DNA of 64,000 nt from Microbacterium maritypicum (GCF_041529975.1 NZ_CP168030.1:558001-622000), one strand, 5' to 3'. Numbered from the stretch's first letter, positions 7,836 through 16,819 are shown. The notes: generated from the sequence alone by a model not told the origin. A program made the numbers and translations.

Positions 7836-9161
7836 ATGAGTGTGCAACGACGCTCCTCATCCCTCGCGCGCTATGCGCGTCGCTCCCTGCCCGTCATCGC
7901 CCTGGCTTCCGTCGCGGGCCTCGTGCTCGCGGGCTGCTCCGGCGACGCCGGCGGATCCTCCGGCGACGGCGGTGACAAGACCCTCAAGGTCCTCATCGCC
8001 GCCCCGCAGGAGGGGGCCGGAAAGATCCTCGAGGCCGACTTCGAAGCCGAGACCGGTGTCGAGGTCGAAGTCGAGGTCGTGCCCTACGACCAGATCCAGA
8101 CCAAGGCGGTCCTCGACGCGCAGTCCGGAACGAACAACTACGACGTCATCCAGTACTGGTACACGTCGGTCGGCGCGCTCGCCGACGCCGGTGCGCTCGC
8201 CGACATCACCGACTGGGTCGAATCCGACGAAGACATCGACTCGTCCGACTTCATCGAGGCGATCTTCGGCCCGTACTCGCAGTACGAGGGAGGCACCTAC
8301 GGCCTGCCGATCGACGGCGACACACACGTGCTCTTCTACAACAAGGCGATCTTCGAGCGGAACGGCGTCGAGGTGCCGACCACGTGGGACGAGTACATCG
8401 AGGTCTCGAAGAAGATCACCGATGCCGAGAAGGCGGACGGCGTGTACGGCAACGCCCTGCTCGGCTCGAAGAGCGCGTTCAACATCGGCTCCACGTTCTT
8501 CAACAGGCTCGCCACGATGTCGCCCGATCCGATCGACCCCCAGATGCCGCAGCTCGACACCGAGTATGCGGTCGCGGCCGCGCAGTCGATGCTCGACGCC
8601 GCCCCCTCGGCCCTGCCCAGCCCGCTGGAGATCGGGTTCGAGCAGGCGCTGCCGCAGTTCCTCTCGGGGTCCGTCGGCATGATCGAGTTCTGGACCGACC
8701 TCGGTGTCTTCGCGCAGGATCCCGAGCAGTCGAAGATCGTCGACGGCTGGGGTGTGGCACCGCTGCCCATCGGGCCGGAGGGCAAGATCTCCGGCGCGCT
8801 GAACGCCGGATGGGCGATGGGGATCAGCCCCAACGCGAGCGATGAGGAGCTCGCCAAGGACTTCGTGGCCTTCGCCTCCTCGAAGGAGACCAACGAGAAG
8901 CTGATCACGACGACCGGCTCCGGAGTGGATCCCACCCGGACCTCGACGCTGGAGAGCCCGGAATACGTCGAGTTCGCCCCCGAGGTGTCGGCGGTCGCCG
9001 CGCAGGTGCTGCCGAACGCGCAGTCCTGGCCGACGTCGCCGCAGGCACCGGAGATGATCCAGTCGCTGAGCGACAACCTCGCGCTCATGCTCCAGGGGAG
9101 CCTGACCGCCGAACAGGCGATGCAGCAGACCTGGGACTCCTGGCAGTCCCTGGCCGGCTGA
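7836..9161 (+). CDS. Extracellular solute-binding lipoprotein, family 1 (CUT1 sugar importer)
   Basis: 441 residues. An n-region with six Arg, a hydrophobic stretch and the lipobox VLAGC (Cys34) mark a lipoprotein anchored on the outer face of the membrane; a Gly/Ser/Asp-rich linker follows. The rest has the layout of family 1 binding proteins: LKVLIAAPQEG, a conserved YGLPIDGDTHVLFYNKAIF region, and AGWAMGISPN near the C-terminus. It captures the substrate for the two permeases directly downstream. E. coli Lsr transport uses a ribose-type (CUT2) protein, LsrB; this one is of the maltose type, so the substrate entry route differs from the classical Lsr system. Confidence 0.92.
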   Translation: MSVQRRSSSLARYARRSLPVIALASVAGLVLAGCSGDAGGSSGDGGDKTLKVLIAAPQEGAGKILEADFEAETGVEVEVEVVPYDQIQTKAVLDAQSGTNNYDVIQYWYTSVGALADAGALADITDWVESDEDIDSSDFIEAIFGPYSQYEGGTYGLPIDGDTHVLFYNKAIFERNGVEVPTTWDEYIEVSKKITDAEKADGVYGNALLGSKSAFNIGSTFFNRLATMSPDPIDPQMPQLDTEYAVAAAQSMLDAAPSALPSPLEIGFEQALPQFLSGSVGMIEFWTDLGVFAQDPEQSKIVDGWGVAPLPIGPEGKISGALNAGWAMGISPNASDEELAKDFVAFASSKETNEKLITTTGSGVDPTRTSTLESPEYVEFAPEVSAVAAQVLPNAQSWPTSPQAPEMIQSLSDNLALMLQGSLTAEQAMQQTWDSWQSLAG

Positions 9162-9190
9162 TCCCCTCGTCGAACCCGAAAGGACCGCTC

Positions 9191-10096
9191 ATGTCGCAGC
9201 CCGTCACCCACCGACGCGTCTCCCGACGTGCGTCGTGGACGGGGCGCGCCCTGCTCGCCCCTGCCGTCATCGCGATCGTCATCATCGCGATCTACCCGCT
9301 CGGCTACATCATCGCCGCCTCCTTCTCGGAATCGTCGCTGGGACGTCCGTTCTCGGAATGGGTCGGGTTCGACAACTTCGCGGCGCTGCTGGGGGACGGG
9401 ATCACCCTCCCGTCCCTCGGCAGGTCGCTCCTCTTCGCCATCCCGTCGGCGCTCATCGCGCTGATCGCAGGGTTGGCGGTCGCGCTCTCGCTCGATGCGG
9501 CCGTCAAGGGCGGGCGCATCATCCGGGTGCTGCTCCTGCTCCCGCTGATGACACCGCCGGTCATGGCCGGAGTCATCTGGAAGCTCATGCTGGCCCCCAC
9601 GGGCGGGCTGCTCAACAACATCGGGCAGTCGCTCGATCCGGGCTCCGAGCCGTTCCTGTTCCTCGGGTCCAGTCCCGCCGCGATGATCTCGGTGATCACG
9701 GTCGACGCCTGGCAGTGGACGCCGTTCTGCGTCCTGCTGGTGTTCGCCGCGCTGCAGACATTGCCCACCGAGGTGTACGAGGCCTCGCAGGTCGACGGCG
9801 CCGGAGTGTGGCAGACCTTCTGGCGCATCACCCTCCCGCTGGTGCTGCCGAGCCTGATCACGGTGCTGCTGCTGAAGCTCGTCGTCTCGTTCAAGGTCTT
9901 CGACCTCGTGTTCATCATGACCAGCGGCGGGCCGGGGTTCGACACCACCGTCAGCAGCTACGAGATCTACCGCACCGGTCTGCAGACCTTCGATGTGGGG
10001 GCGGCGGCCGCGCAGACCATCGCCTTCCTCGTCCTGGTCACCATCGTCATCCTGCCGCTCAACGCCGTGCGGCAGCGCCTGCACAAGGAGAGTTGA
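9191..10096 (+). CDS. ABC sugar permease, MalF/UgpA type
   Basis: 301 residues with six predicted membrane segments. The EAA loop that docks on the ATPase is seen as EVYEASQVDGAGVWQTFWRI followed by TLPLVLPSL at about residues 193-221. A start with AAAGGA 7-8 bases upstream is clear, and the gene begins 29 bases after the binding-protein stop. It forms the membrane channel together with the next gene. No ATP-binding subunit is encoded in the operon, so a shared MsiK-type ATPase from elsewhere in the genome would be needed, as is known for many actinobacterial CUT1 importers. Confidence 0.93.
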   Translation: MSQPVTHRRVSRRASWTGRALLAPAVIAIVIIAIYPLGYIIAASFSESSLGRPFSEWVGFDNFAALLGDGITLPSLGRSLLFAIPSALIALIAGLAVALSLDAAVKGGRIIRVLLLLPLMTPPVMAGVIWKLMLAPTGGLLNNIGQSLDPGSEPFLFLGSSPAAMISVITVDAWQWTPFCVLLVFAALQTLPTEVYEASQVDGAGVWQTFWRITLPLVLPSLITVLLLKLVVSFKVFDLVFIMTSGGPGFDTTVSSYEIYRTGLQTFDVGAAAAQTIAFLVLVTIVILPLNAVRQRLHKES

Positions 10097-10098
10097 CC

Positions 10099-11037
10099 AT
10101 GTCGCTCATGCTCCGCGCATCCGATCGCCTCGAGGAGAGCGCGACCGAGACGCTCATCGTCCCCTCCGCCCGTCGCCGAGGGCGCTCCAAGGTGCGCACG
10201 TCGAGCACGTCGCGCCCCGGGCGTCCGTCCGCACTGGTCACGGCGGTGAAGTGGGTCGTGATCGCCGTCGCGATCACGCTCGCGCTCCTGCCCGTGCTGT
10301 ACATGGTCGGCATGTCGTTCAAGAGCCCGGACGACATCCTGTCGACACGGATCCTCCCCTCGCGCCTCGCGTTCGAGAACTGGACCGCGGCCTTCGAGAA
10401 CTGGCCGATCCTCACCTACCTGCGCAACTCGTTCGGCGCGGCGATCATCGCCGTGCTGGTGTCACTCCTCGTGTCGATCCCCGCGAACTACGCGATGGCC
10501 CGGCTGCGCGCCGGCGGGAAGCAGACGCTCGGGCTGATCGTCTCGGCCTACGTCGCCCCGCCGGTCGTCGCGATCATCCCGCTCTTCGTGCTGGTGCGCA
10601 CGGCGGGGTTGATGGACTCGGTTCTCGGGCTCGGGATCGTCGAGGGGCTGCTGCTCACGCCGGTCGCCGTCTGGCTGCTGGACGGTTTCTTCCGTGCGAT
10701 CCCGTTCGAGATCGACGAGGCGGCGCAGATCGACGGATGCGGACCGCTCCGCACGCTCTGGGCGGTGATCCTGCCGCTCACCGCGCCGGGGATCGTCGCG
10801 GTCTCGATCATCGTGTTCATCCTCGCGTACAACGACTTCCTGATCCCGCTGCTGCTTACGCAGAGCGTCGATTCGCAGACGCTCCCGGTCGGCATCGCTC
10901 TGATGCAGGGCGGCCGCGAGGTGATGTTCGGGCAGATGGCGGCCGCGAGCCTGTCCGGGTTGATCCCCATCTATCTGCTGGCGCTCTTCCTGCAGAAGTG
11001 GCTCGTCGGTGGGCTGACGCAGGGGAGCGTGAAGTAG
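10099..11037 (+). CDS. ABC sugar permease, MalG/UgpE type
   Basis: 312 residues from the ATG at 10099, two bases after the upstream stop; AAGGAG 10 bases before it sets the start. After a polar, Ser/Arg-rich N-terminal tail of about 45 residues there are six membrane segments. The EAA motif reads EIDEAAQIDGCGPLRTLWAV at about residues 204-223. It is the second channel subunit of the importer and the last gene of the operon; no hairpin terminator is evident after it, only the gap before the HNH gene. Confidence 0.93.
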   Translation: MSLMLRASDRLEESATETLIVPSARRRGRSKVRTSSTSRPGRPSALVTAVKWVVIAVAITLALLPVLYMVGMSFKSPDDILSTRILPSRLAFENWTAAFENWPILTYLRNSFGAAIIAVLVSLLVSIPANYAMARLRAGGKQTLGLIVSAYVAPPVVAIIPLFVLVRTAGLMDSVLGLGIVEGLLLTPVAVWLLDGFFRAIPFEIDEAAQIDGCGPLRTLWAVILPLTAPGIVAVSIIVFILAYNDFLIPLLLTQSVDSQTLPVGIALMQGGREVMFGQMAAASLSGLIPIYLLALFLQKWLVGGLTQGSVK

Positions 11038-11219
11038 CGGGGTTGTCGGGGGTTCTGTGATGACCTGGTGTGCCTGTTGTGGCGTTCGTGGATAGCTTCG
11101 AAGCTGGCGAGTCCTGTGGAGGAGAGGTCGCGAGCGTACTGTAGCGGGATTCGGCGGAATTCTGGCATGTAATACGTAGAGATCTTCGAATGTAGCGTGT
11201 TAGTCGGTTAGAATGAAGC
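11038..11219. promoter_or_regulatory. Intergenic region with a leaderless promoter for the HNH gene
   Basis: This 182-base gap is lower in GC than its surroundings. It holds a perfect palindrome AGCTTCGAAGCT (11094-11105). TAGAAT at 11209-11214 matches the TANNNT -10 box and is five bases before the ATG at 11220, so transcription probably begins at the start codon. No clear -35 box is seen. Confidence 0.4.
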
Positions 11220-12584
11220 ATGTCCACTTTGGCCGGGTTGCGCGAGGCGATGAGTACCCTCGGCGAGGCGTGGGCGGGTGCGGGCGAGGCGGGGGATCTG
11301 TCCCGGGCGCAGTTGATCGCGGTCAGTGACGCGATGGGTGCGCTGCAGCGGCGGGTGGACGCGATGCATGTCGAGGTCGCCGCGCGCCTCGCCTACGAGT
11401 CGCGGCCCGAGTTGGGGTCGGAGAGCCTGGCGAAGCAGCAGGGGTTCCGCACGGCGGCGGCGTTGATCGCCGCGACCACCGGGGTTTCCACGGGCGATGC
11501 GGCCCGGCTGGTGAAGGTGGGGGAGGCGACGGCGCCGCGCGCGGACCTTCTGGGGGCGCCGCTTCCGGCGAGGTATCCGTTGGTGCGGGCCGCGCTCGGC
11601 TCGGGCGCTCTCAGTGCGCCGGCCGCGGCGATGATCATCACGGTCCTGGATCGGTGCCGGGTGACGGCCGGGGCGGAGCGTGTCGCCCAGGGCGAGCGGG
11701 TGCTGGTCGAGAAAGCACAGGGGCTCGCGTTGGATGATGTGCGAAAGCTCGTGGTGCGGGCAGAAGCGTGGCTGGACCCCGAGGGGGTGGAGCCGAAAGA
11801 AGAGGAGCGGCGGGGGAAGCGGGCGTTGACCCTGTTCGAGCGGGACGGGATGGTGCACCTGAACGCGGTCCTCGACGCCGAGACCGCCGCCCCCGTTGTC
11901 ACCGCGATCCGCGGGTTCGTGACCGCCGCGTTCGCCGCCCGGCAGGAAGCCCCCGACGCGGAGGCCCCGGATGCGGACCGGCGCACGGTCCCGATGATCC
12001 AGGCCGACGCGCTCGCGGTGTTCTGCGCGCACGTCCTCGGCTGCCAGACGCGGGTCCCGGTCGCCGGGGCCACGGTGATCGTCCGGATGAACCTCTCGGA
12101 CCTGGAATCGGGGGCGGGATCGGCGGCCATCGACGGTCTCGACCAGCCGGTCAGTGTCGGGGCGGCGAGGCGGATGGCCGCCGGCGGAGGGATCATCCCC
12201 TGCGTCCTCGGGGCGGACAGTGAAGTGCTCGACTGGGGGCGGGAGAAACGCCTGTTCACCCGCGCACAACGACTCGCCCTCGTGGAACGTGATGGCGGGT
12301 GTGCGATGTGTGGGCTCCCACCCGAGATGACGAAAGCGCACCACATCCGCTGGTGGAAACGCGACCACGGGCCCACCGACCTGTCCAACGGGGTGCTGCT
12401 GTGTGAAACCTGCCACCACCGTATCCACGACAACGGGTGGGAAATCCGCGTCGACCGGCCCCGACACGGGACCGCGAACGGGGCCGGGACCGGGGGACGA
12501 GTGTGGTTCTTCCCACCCGCCTACGTCGACCCCACCCGCACCCCACGACTCGGCGGCCGCGCCCGCTTCGACATCGCCGCCTGA
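11220..12584 (+). CDS. DUF222 domain HNH endonuclease-like protein (13E12 repeat family)
   Basis: 454 residues. The N-terminal two thirds (about 1-320) is a DUF222/13E12 region rich in Ala and helices; the C-terminus carries an HNH nuclease domain, with CAMCGLPPEMTKAHHIRWWK at about 360-380 and LLCETCHHRIHDNGW at 394-408, so two zinc-type CxxC pairs and the catalytic HH/N/H set are complete. These proteins occur in many near-identical copies per genome in mycobacteria and Microbacteriaceae and are suspected to be mobile or to promote gene conversion; their job is unknown. It has no Shine-Dalgarno and probably a leaderless mRNA, and it interrupts two unrelated operons. Confidence 0.9.
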   Translation: MSTLAGLREAMSTLGEAWAGAGEAGDLSRAQLIAVSDAMGALQRRVDAMHVEVAARLAYESRPELGSESLAKQQGFRTAAALIAATTGVSTGDAARLVKVGEATAPRADLLGAPLPARYPLVRAALGSGALSAPAAAMIITVLDRCRVTAGAERVAQGERVLVEKAQGLALDDVRKLVVRAEAWLDPEGVEPKEEERRGKRALTLFERDGMVHLNAVLDAETAAPVVTAIRGFVTAAFAARQEAPDAEAPDADRRTVPMIQADALAVFCAHVLGCQTRVPVAGATVIVRMNLSDLESGAGSAAIDGLDQPVSVGAARRMAAGGGIIPCVLGADSEVLDWGREKRLFTRAQRLALVERDGGCAMCGLPPEMTKAHHIRWWKRDHGPTDLSNGVLLCETCHHRIHDNGWEIRVDRPRHGTANGAGTGGRVWFFPPAYVDPTRTPRLGGRARFDIAA

Positions 12585-12650
12585 CTGTCCGCCTGCGGAT
12601 GGGTGCGGGCGGCGGATGGGGCGACGGCAGCGGATGCGGCCAGCGTCACG

Positions 12651-13277
12651 TCAGGATCGCTGCGATCGGCGCCCGCCGACGCCGGCCTTGCGGAGCCGGT
12701 CGGCGATGATGATTCCCAGGGCTGTGGTACCGACGCAGCTAGCCAGGGTGATCGAGAAGAACAGGGCCTGCACCGCGAGTGGGAAGCTGCCCAGATCGAA
12801 CGATGCCCACGCCAGCACCGGATACACGACGCTGACCACGACCGCGCCGACATAGTGCATCCACGTGCCCCAGTACCGCCAGATCACGAAGAGGAACGGC
12901 AGCTCGGTGAACGCCGCCCACCACAGATTCGTCGCCACGCTGCCGAACCCGTAGCCGGAGAACGGCACGATCACGAGGCCGGCGAGCAGACCCACCAGGA
13001 GTCCGACCAGCGGGCGTCGCAGCAGACGCAGCGCGATGACCGACGGCAGCATCCAGAGCCCGGCCAGCGCCACGCTCGCGAACGGCGCCACGGGGAAGAG
13101 CAGCGTCGACAACCAGTTCGCCGGTGCCAGCAGCAGGCCGCCCGCCACACCGAGCGCCGCGCAGGTCAGCAGGATCGCGGTGGGAAAGCGGAACCGCCCA
13201 CCCGGCTTTCGCGCGGTACCGCCCGATCCTCGCCGGGGAACCGCCGCGTCCGTGCCCGCCGCATCCACACCGCTCAT
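12651..13277 (-). CDS. ECF transporter S component (YkoE-like), last gene of the iron-boxed operon
   Basis: 208 residues. After a polar N-terminus of about 30 residues there are five to six hydrophobic segments, in the pattern of substrate-binding S components of energy-coupling factor importers (YkoE type). The stretch NLWWAAFTELPFLFVIWRYW and the small-residue helix GLLVGLLAGLVIVPFSGYG resemble the 181-residue protein encoded at 16909-17454, so the window holds two paralogous S components. Its start overlaps the stop of the siderophore-interacting protein gene. YkoE in Bacillus serves a thiamin precursor; the iron box and partner reductase here argue for an iron-linked ligand. Specificity cannot be read. 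Confidence 0.78.
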   Translation of the reverse strand: MSGVDAAGTDAAVPRRGSGGTARKPGGRFRFPTAILLTCAALGVAGGLLLAPANWLSTLLFPVAPFASVALAGLWMLPSVIALRLLRRPLVGLLVGLLAGLVIVPFSGYGFGSVATNLWWAAFTELPFLFVIWRYWGTWMHYVGAVVVSVVYPVLAWASFDLGSFPLAVQALFFSITLASCVGTTALGIIIADRLRKAGVGGRRSQRS

Positions 13278-14149
13278 GCCAGCGGCTCCGCTGCTGCCTC
13301 GCGAGCGGCCTTCGATGCGGGTGAGGCCGCACCGATCTTCCAGTACCCGCAGAAGCTGACCGCGTTCTTGTCGACACTGCGCTCGCCCACCAGGTGCTTG
13401 CGAGCGCCCGAGGCGAGCGCCTGCTCACCGGCCGCATACGCGTGGAACGGGGCATCCGGCAGCGCGGTGCGGCCCAGCGCCTGCAGCGCCAGCGCACCGG
13501 GGGCGACATCGTGAGGCCGCACGATCCAGACGACCTCGAGACCGGACGGATGCGGGAATTCCAGCGCATCCTCCGCGCTCGGCACCTCGATGATCGCCGT
13601 GCCGGTGGCATCCGCGGGCAGCGAGGCACTGATCGAGGCGATCGCCGGCAGTGCCGTCTCATCGCCGACCAGCACCACGCGGTCCGTGCCGCGCTGCGGG
13701 TTGAAGGTGAGCCCCTCGTCGATGATCAGCACGTGCTCGCCCGGCTGGCAGGTCTCCGCCCAGCGCGACGCCGGGCCGGCCGTGCCGTCGGCCGCCGAGC
13801 CGTGCAGCACGAAGTCCACGTCGATCTCGGCGCCGGCCTCCGCCGTCGCCGCACGATAGGCGCGCACGCTGTAGTTGCGCATCACGGGGCGTTCGCCGTC
13901 GGGGATGCGCAGGAACTTCAGATACCCGAACATCTTGTTCGCCTTGGCGGGCACCCGCTCGAGGCCGGCGTCGCCGCCGATCGGCAGGAACAGGCGGAAC
14001 CACTGGTCGAAGCCCATCGGGCGGAACTTCTCGATCTCGCCGCCGCCGAGAGTCACGCGGATCCAGTGCGCCGAGAGGCGCTCCGAGCGCAAGACCGTCA
14101 GATGGATGAGCTCGGTCGTCTCGGGCTTGACCATCTTGCTGTATGCCAT
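13274..14149 (-). CDS. Siderophore-interacting protein (FAD-dependent ferric-siderophore reductase)
   Basis: 291 residues of the ViuB/SIP family. These cytoplasmic flavoproteins reduce ferric siderophores and so release the iron, using NAD(P)H. The FAD-binding motif is MRNYSVRAYR near residue 87; LVGDETALPAIASISASLP forms the nucleotide-binding part; the C-terminal AYAAGEQALASGARKHLV and FCGYWKIG are typical of the family. The start at 14149 is set by GAAAGG seven bases upstream. It sits between the T and S genes of an ECF importer with 10-base and overlapping junctions, which strongly suggests that the importer brings in an iron compound that this enzyme then reduces. Confidence 0.9.
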   Translation of the reverse strand: MAYSKMVKPETTELIHLTVLRSERLSAHWIRVTLGGGEIEKFRPMGFDQWFRLFLPIGGDAGLERVPAKANKMFGYLKFLRIPDGERPVMRNYSVRAYRAATAEAGAEIDVDFVLHGSAADGTAGPASRWAETCQPGEHVLIIDEGLTFNPQRGTDRVVLVGDETALPAIASISASLPADATGTAIIEVPSAEDALEFPHPSGLEVVWIVRPHDVAPGALALQALGRTALPDAPFHAYAAGEQALASGARKHLVGERSVDKNAVSFCGYWKIGAASPASKAAREAAAEPLA

Positions 14150-14159
14150 GGGGCGCCTT

Positions 14160-15026
14160 TCAGGGAAGCTGCCAGGGGAAGAGGGCGACGAAGATGGCGG
14201 CGGACGCCAGCAGTGTCGCGAGAGTGAAGACCGTGTCCCGCGTGCGGAACGGCACGAGATGCCGCTCGGTGCGGGTGGGATGAGCGCCGAACGCCCGGGA
14301 ATCCATCGCCAGGGCGACGCGCTCGGCATGGCGGATGGCCCCGGCGAGCAGCGGCACGATGTAGCCCCAACCGCGCGCGATACGGGCGAACGGTCCGCGC
14401 CCGCCGTGGTACCCGCGCACCCGATGCGCCGCGCGGATCACGGCCAGCTCATGTCCGAATCGCGGCACGAACCGGAACGCCGCGAGCGCCGTGTAGCCGA
14501 CGCGGTAGGGCACCCGGAGCTGCTGCACGCTCGCCCGTACGAGGTCGGGGCCGCTGGTGGTGAGTCCGCCGACGAGGGCGAGCGCCATGATCGAGCCGAG
14601 CCGCAGCGCGGTCGCCGCGCCGATCACCAGAGCGCCGCTGTACAGCGTCCAGTCGCCGATCCGCACCACCGGCGTGCTGCCGTCGACGAGCCCGGCATCC
14701 ACCCACAACGAGAATCCGACCGCGACCAGCAGCATCCCGGCCGGGAGTCCGAGGAGCAGCAGAGCGAGCAGACGTCGCGTGAGGCGGGCGCCGACCAGGA
14801 TCAGCGCGTATGCGAGCACGAGGAACGCGGCCGGGGTGGCGAGGTCGCGGACGAACACGAGCAGCACCATCGCCGGGGCGAAACCCGCGACCTTGGCGAG
14901 CGGATTCAGGGCGTACAGGAACTGCCGGGGCGAGGTCGCCGTCATCCGGGCGTACGGGTCGAAAGCGCGGTCTCCGCCGGCGGCGCCGGTGTTGCGGACG
15001 GTGCTGCCCGCGGCATCGGCGCTCAT
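14160..15026 (-). CDS. ECF transporter transmembrane (T) component
   Basis: 288 residues with an EcfT/CbiQ layout: hydrophobic segments in the first half, then the cytoplasmic coupling helices with the Ala-Arg-Gly type motifs, seen as IRAAHRVRGYHGGRG and AERVALAMDSRAFGAHP. These helices contact the two ATPase domains. The start overlaps the stop of the double-ATPase gene by four bases. With the ATPase it forms the energy-coupling module that can serve the S component at the end of the operon and possibly the second one upstream. Confidence 0.88.
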   Translation of the reverse strand: MSADAAGSTVRNTGAAGGDRAFDPYARMTATSPRQFLYALNPLAKVAGFAPAMVLLVFVRDLATPAAFLVLAYALILVGARLTRRLLALLLLGLPAGMLLVAVGFSLWVDAGLVDGSTPVVRIGDWTLYSGALVIGAATALRLGSIMALALVGGLTTSGPDLVRASVQQLRVPYRVGYTALAAFRFVPRFGHELAVIRAAHRVRGYHGGRGPFARIARGWGYIVPLLAGAIRHAERVALAMDSRAFGAHPTRTERHLVPFRTRDTVFTLATLLASAAIFVALFPWQLP

Positions 15027-16798
15027 CGGATCACCTCGAGCCCCGCGGATACCAGCACGCGCTGCAGCGCGGGTACGCGGAGCCCGGCATCGGCGAACAG
15101 CTGCTGGTCGCGGAACAGCGCTGCGGTGGCGCCCGCCGCCCGCACCTGCCCGCCGGCGAGGAGCACGACGTGCGTGCTGTGCTCTGCGACGAGCTGCAGG
15201 TCGTGCGTGACGATCACGATCGTCGTGCCCTCGGCGCGGAGGTTCTGCAGGAGATCGAGGAGCTCGGCCGCCCGTGCGCGGTCCTGCCCGAAGGTCGGCT
15301 CGTCCAGCGCGAGGACGCGCGGCCGCGTGATCAGAGCCGTCCCCACCGAGAGCCGTCGCTTCTCGCCTCCTGACAGGAGGAACGGGTGCACGTCCGCCTT
15401 GTGCTCGAGGCCGAACCGCGCGAGCATCTCCTCGACGCGCGCGGCGATCTCCGCGTCCGGCACGTGCCGCAGCCGTAACCCGTGCGCCAGCTCGTCGAAG
15501 ACCGTGTGCGCGATGAACTGGTGCTCGGGGTTCTGGAACACGAATCCGATGCGCGCGGCGAGGTCGCGAGGTGAGGCCGTGCCCGGATCGATGCCGTCGA
15601 CCGACACCTGCCCCCGCGGGGGTGGTACGACGCCCGCGAGAGCCTGGATCAGTGTCGTCTTGCCGGCACCGTTCGCGCCGACGATCGCGGTGAGGCTTCC
15701 GGGCTCGAGGTCGAGGTCGATCCCGTGCAGGATCTCGGTCCGCCGGCGCCGCACGGTCAACCCGCGGGCGCGGATGATCGGCTCGGGTCGGCTGGCGTCC
15801 GCGCGTTTCGCGTCGCTGCCCTCGTCGCTGCCCTCGTCGGTCGCCGAGCCAGCCGAGCCAGCCGAGCCAGCCGAGCCAGCCGAGCCAGCCGAGCCAGCCG
15901 AGCCAGTCGAGCCAGTCGAGCGAGCGGAGCGAGACGAAACGCCCTCCCGCTCCAGCACAACCGCGAGCGCCTGCGGTGTCAGCGGCAACGGATCGAGCGC
16001 GAACCCCTGCTCCCGAAGCCGCAGGGCAGCGAGCGTCGCCGCCGGCAGCCAGACGCCCATCTCGACGAGCTCGTCGGCATGCGCGCGGATGATCTCGCCC
16101 GCCGGCCCGTCGAACACGACTCTGCCGTCGCGATCGAGCACGATCGTGCGCGTCACGAAGTCCATCGCCGCGTCGAGGTTGTGCTCGACGAGGAGGATCG
16201 CGCGGTCTCCGGCGGCGACCACATCCGCCAGCGCCGCATAGACGTCGTCGATGCCCTGCGGATCGAGGTTGGCGGTCGGCTCGTCGAGCACGATCAGCGG
16301 CGAATCCATCGCGAGGGCGCAGGCGATCGCGAGCCGCTGCCGTCCGCCGCCGGACAGGTGGTCCGGGTTCTCGTCCCGCCGATCCCAGAGCCCGACCCGG
16401 CGCAGCGCCGCTTCGACGCGACCCCGCACGACGTCGAGTGCGAGCAGGAGATTCTCCGGGCCGAAGGCCACCTCGTCGTAGACGGTGCCGGTGACGATCT
16501 GCGAGTCCGGGTCCTGGAACACCATCGCGACGTGCGTGCTCAGAGCGGCGGGCTGCGCGGCGGCGGTGTCGATTCCGCCGGCCTCGACGGTGCCGACCAT
16601 GGTCGCCGGCAGGGCATGCGGGATCAGGCCGTTGAGGGCGAGCGTGAGCGTCGACTTGCCGGATCCGGAGGGTCCGAGCAGGAGGACGACCTCGCCGGGG
16701 CCGATGTCGAACGTCACGTCGCGCGGCGAGGGGTGCGCGGCATCGGCGTGGGTGAGCGAGAGCTCACGCACGCTCAGCAGGGGCGCAGATGGGCGCAC
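15023..16798 (-). CDS. ECF transporter double ATPase (EcfA-EcfA' fusion)
   Basis: 591 residues with two complete ABC ATPases in one chain, from a GTG start. First domain: Walker A GPSGSGKST (42-50), signature LSGGGRQRL, Walker B LIVLDEPTANLD. Second domain: Walker A GANGAGKTT near 370, signature LSGGEKRRLSVG, Walker B VLALDEPTFGQD. This matches the fused EcfA1/A2 (YkoD-like) form. A linker at about 290-330 contains a run of Gly-Ser-Ala triplets encoded by a 9-bp tandem repeat, then acidic repeats EGSD. First gene of the operon ATPase-T-SIP-S. An iron box lies 38 bases before the start, so expression should rise in iron shortage. Confidence 0.92.
   Translation of the reverse strand: MRPSAPLLSVRELSLTHADAAHPSPRDVTFDIGPGEVVLLLGPSGSGKSTLTLALNGLIPHALPATMVGTVEAGGIDTAAAQPAALSTHVAMVFQDPDSQIVTGTVYDEVAFGPENLLLALDVVRGRVEAALRRVGLWDRRDENPDHLSGGGRQRLAIACALAMDSPLIVLDEPTANLDPQGIDDVYAALADVVAAGDRAILLVEHNLDAAMDFVTRTIVLDRDGRVVFDGPAGEIIRAHADELVEMGVWLPAATLAALRLREQGFALDPLPLTPQALAVVLEREGVSSRSARSTGSTGSAGSAGSAGSAGSAGSAGSATDEGSDEGSDAKRADASRPEPIIRARGLTVRRRRTEILHGIDLDLEPGSLTAIVGANGAGKTTLIQALAGVVPPPRGQVSVDGIDPGTASPRDLAARIGFVFQNPEHQFIAHTVFDELAHGLRLRHVPDAEIAARVEEMLARFGLEHKADVHPFLLSGGEKRRLSVGTALITRPRVLALDEPTFGQDRARAAELLDLLQNLRAEGTTIVIVTHDLQLVAEHSTHVVLLAGGQVRAAGATAALFRDQQLFADAGLRVPALQRVLVSAGLEVIR
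15846..15917. repeat. 9-bp tandem repeat inside the ECF ATPase linker
   Basis: Six perfect copies of GAGCCAGCC (15846-15899) followed by two GAGCCAGTC variants (15900-15917). On the coding (minus) strand it reads Gly-Ser-Ala / Gly-Ser-Thr. The unit is a multiple of three, so copy-number change would alter linker length without a frameshift. It is not a CRISPR: there are no spacers. Confidence 0.93.
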
Positions 16799-16819
16799 GG
16801 CGGAGTCCCGGGTCGACGG

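Noticed and set aside
14150..14329. N-terminal extension of the siderophore-interacting protein frame.
   Set aside because: The extra residues are low-complexity and overlap the T-component gene; GAAAGG before 14149 marks the true start.
15846..15917. Tandem repeat considered as CRISPR-like array.
   Set aside because: Nine-base units without spacers, inside a coding frame; it encodes a Gly-Ser-Ala linker.
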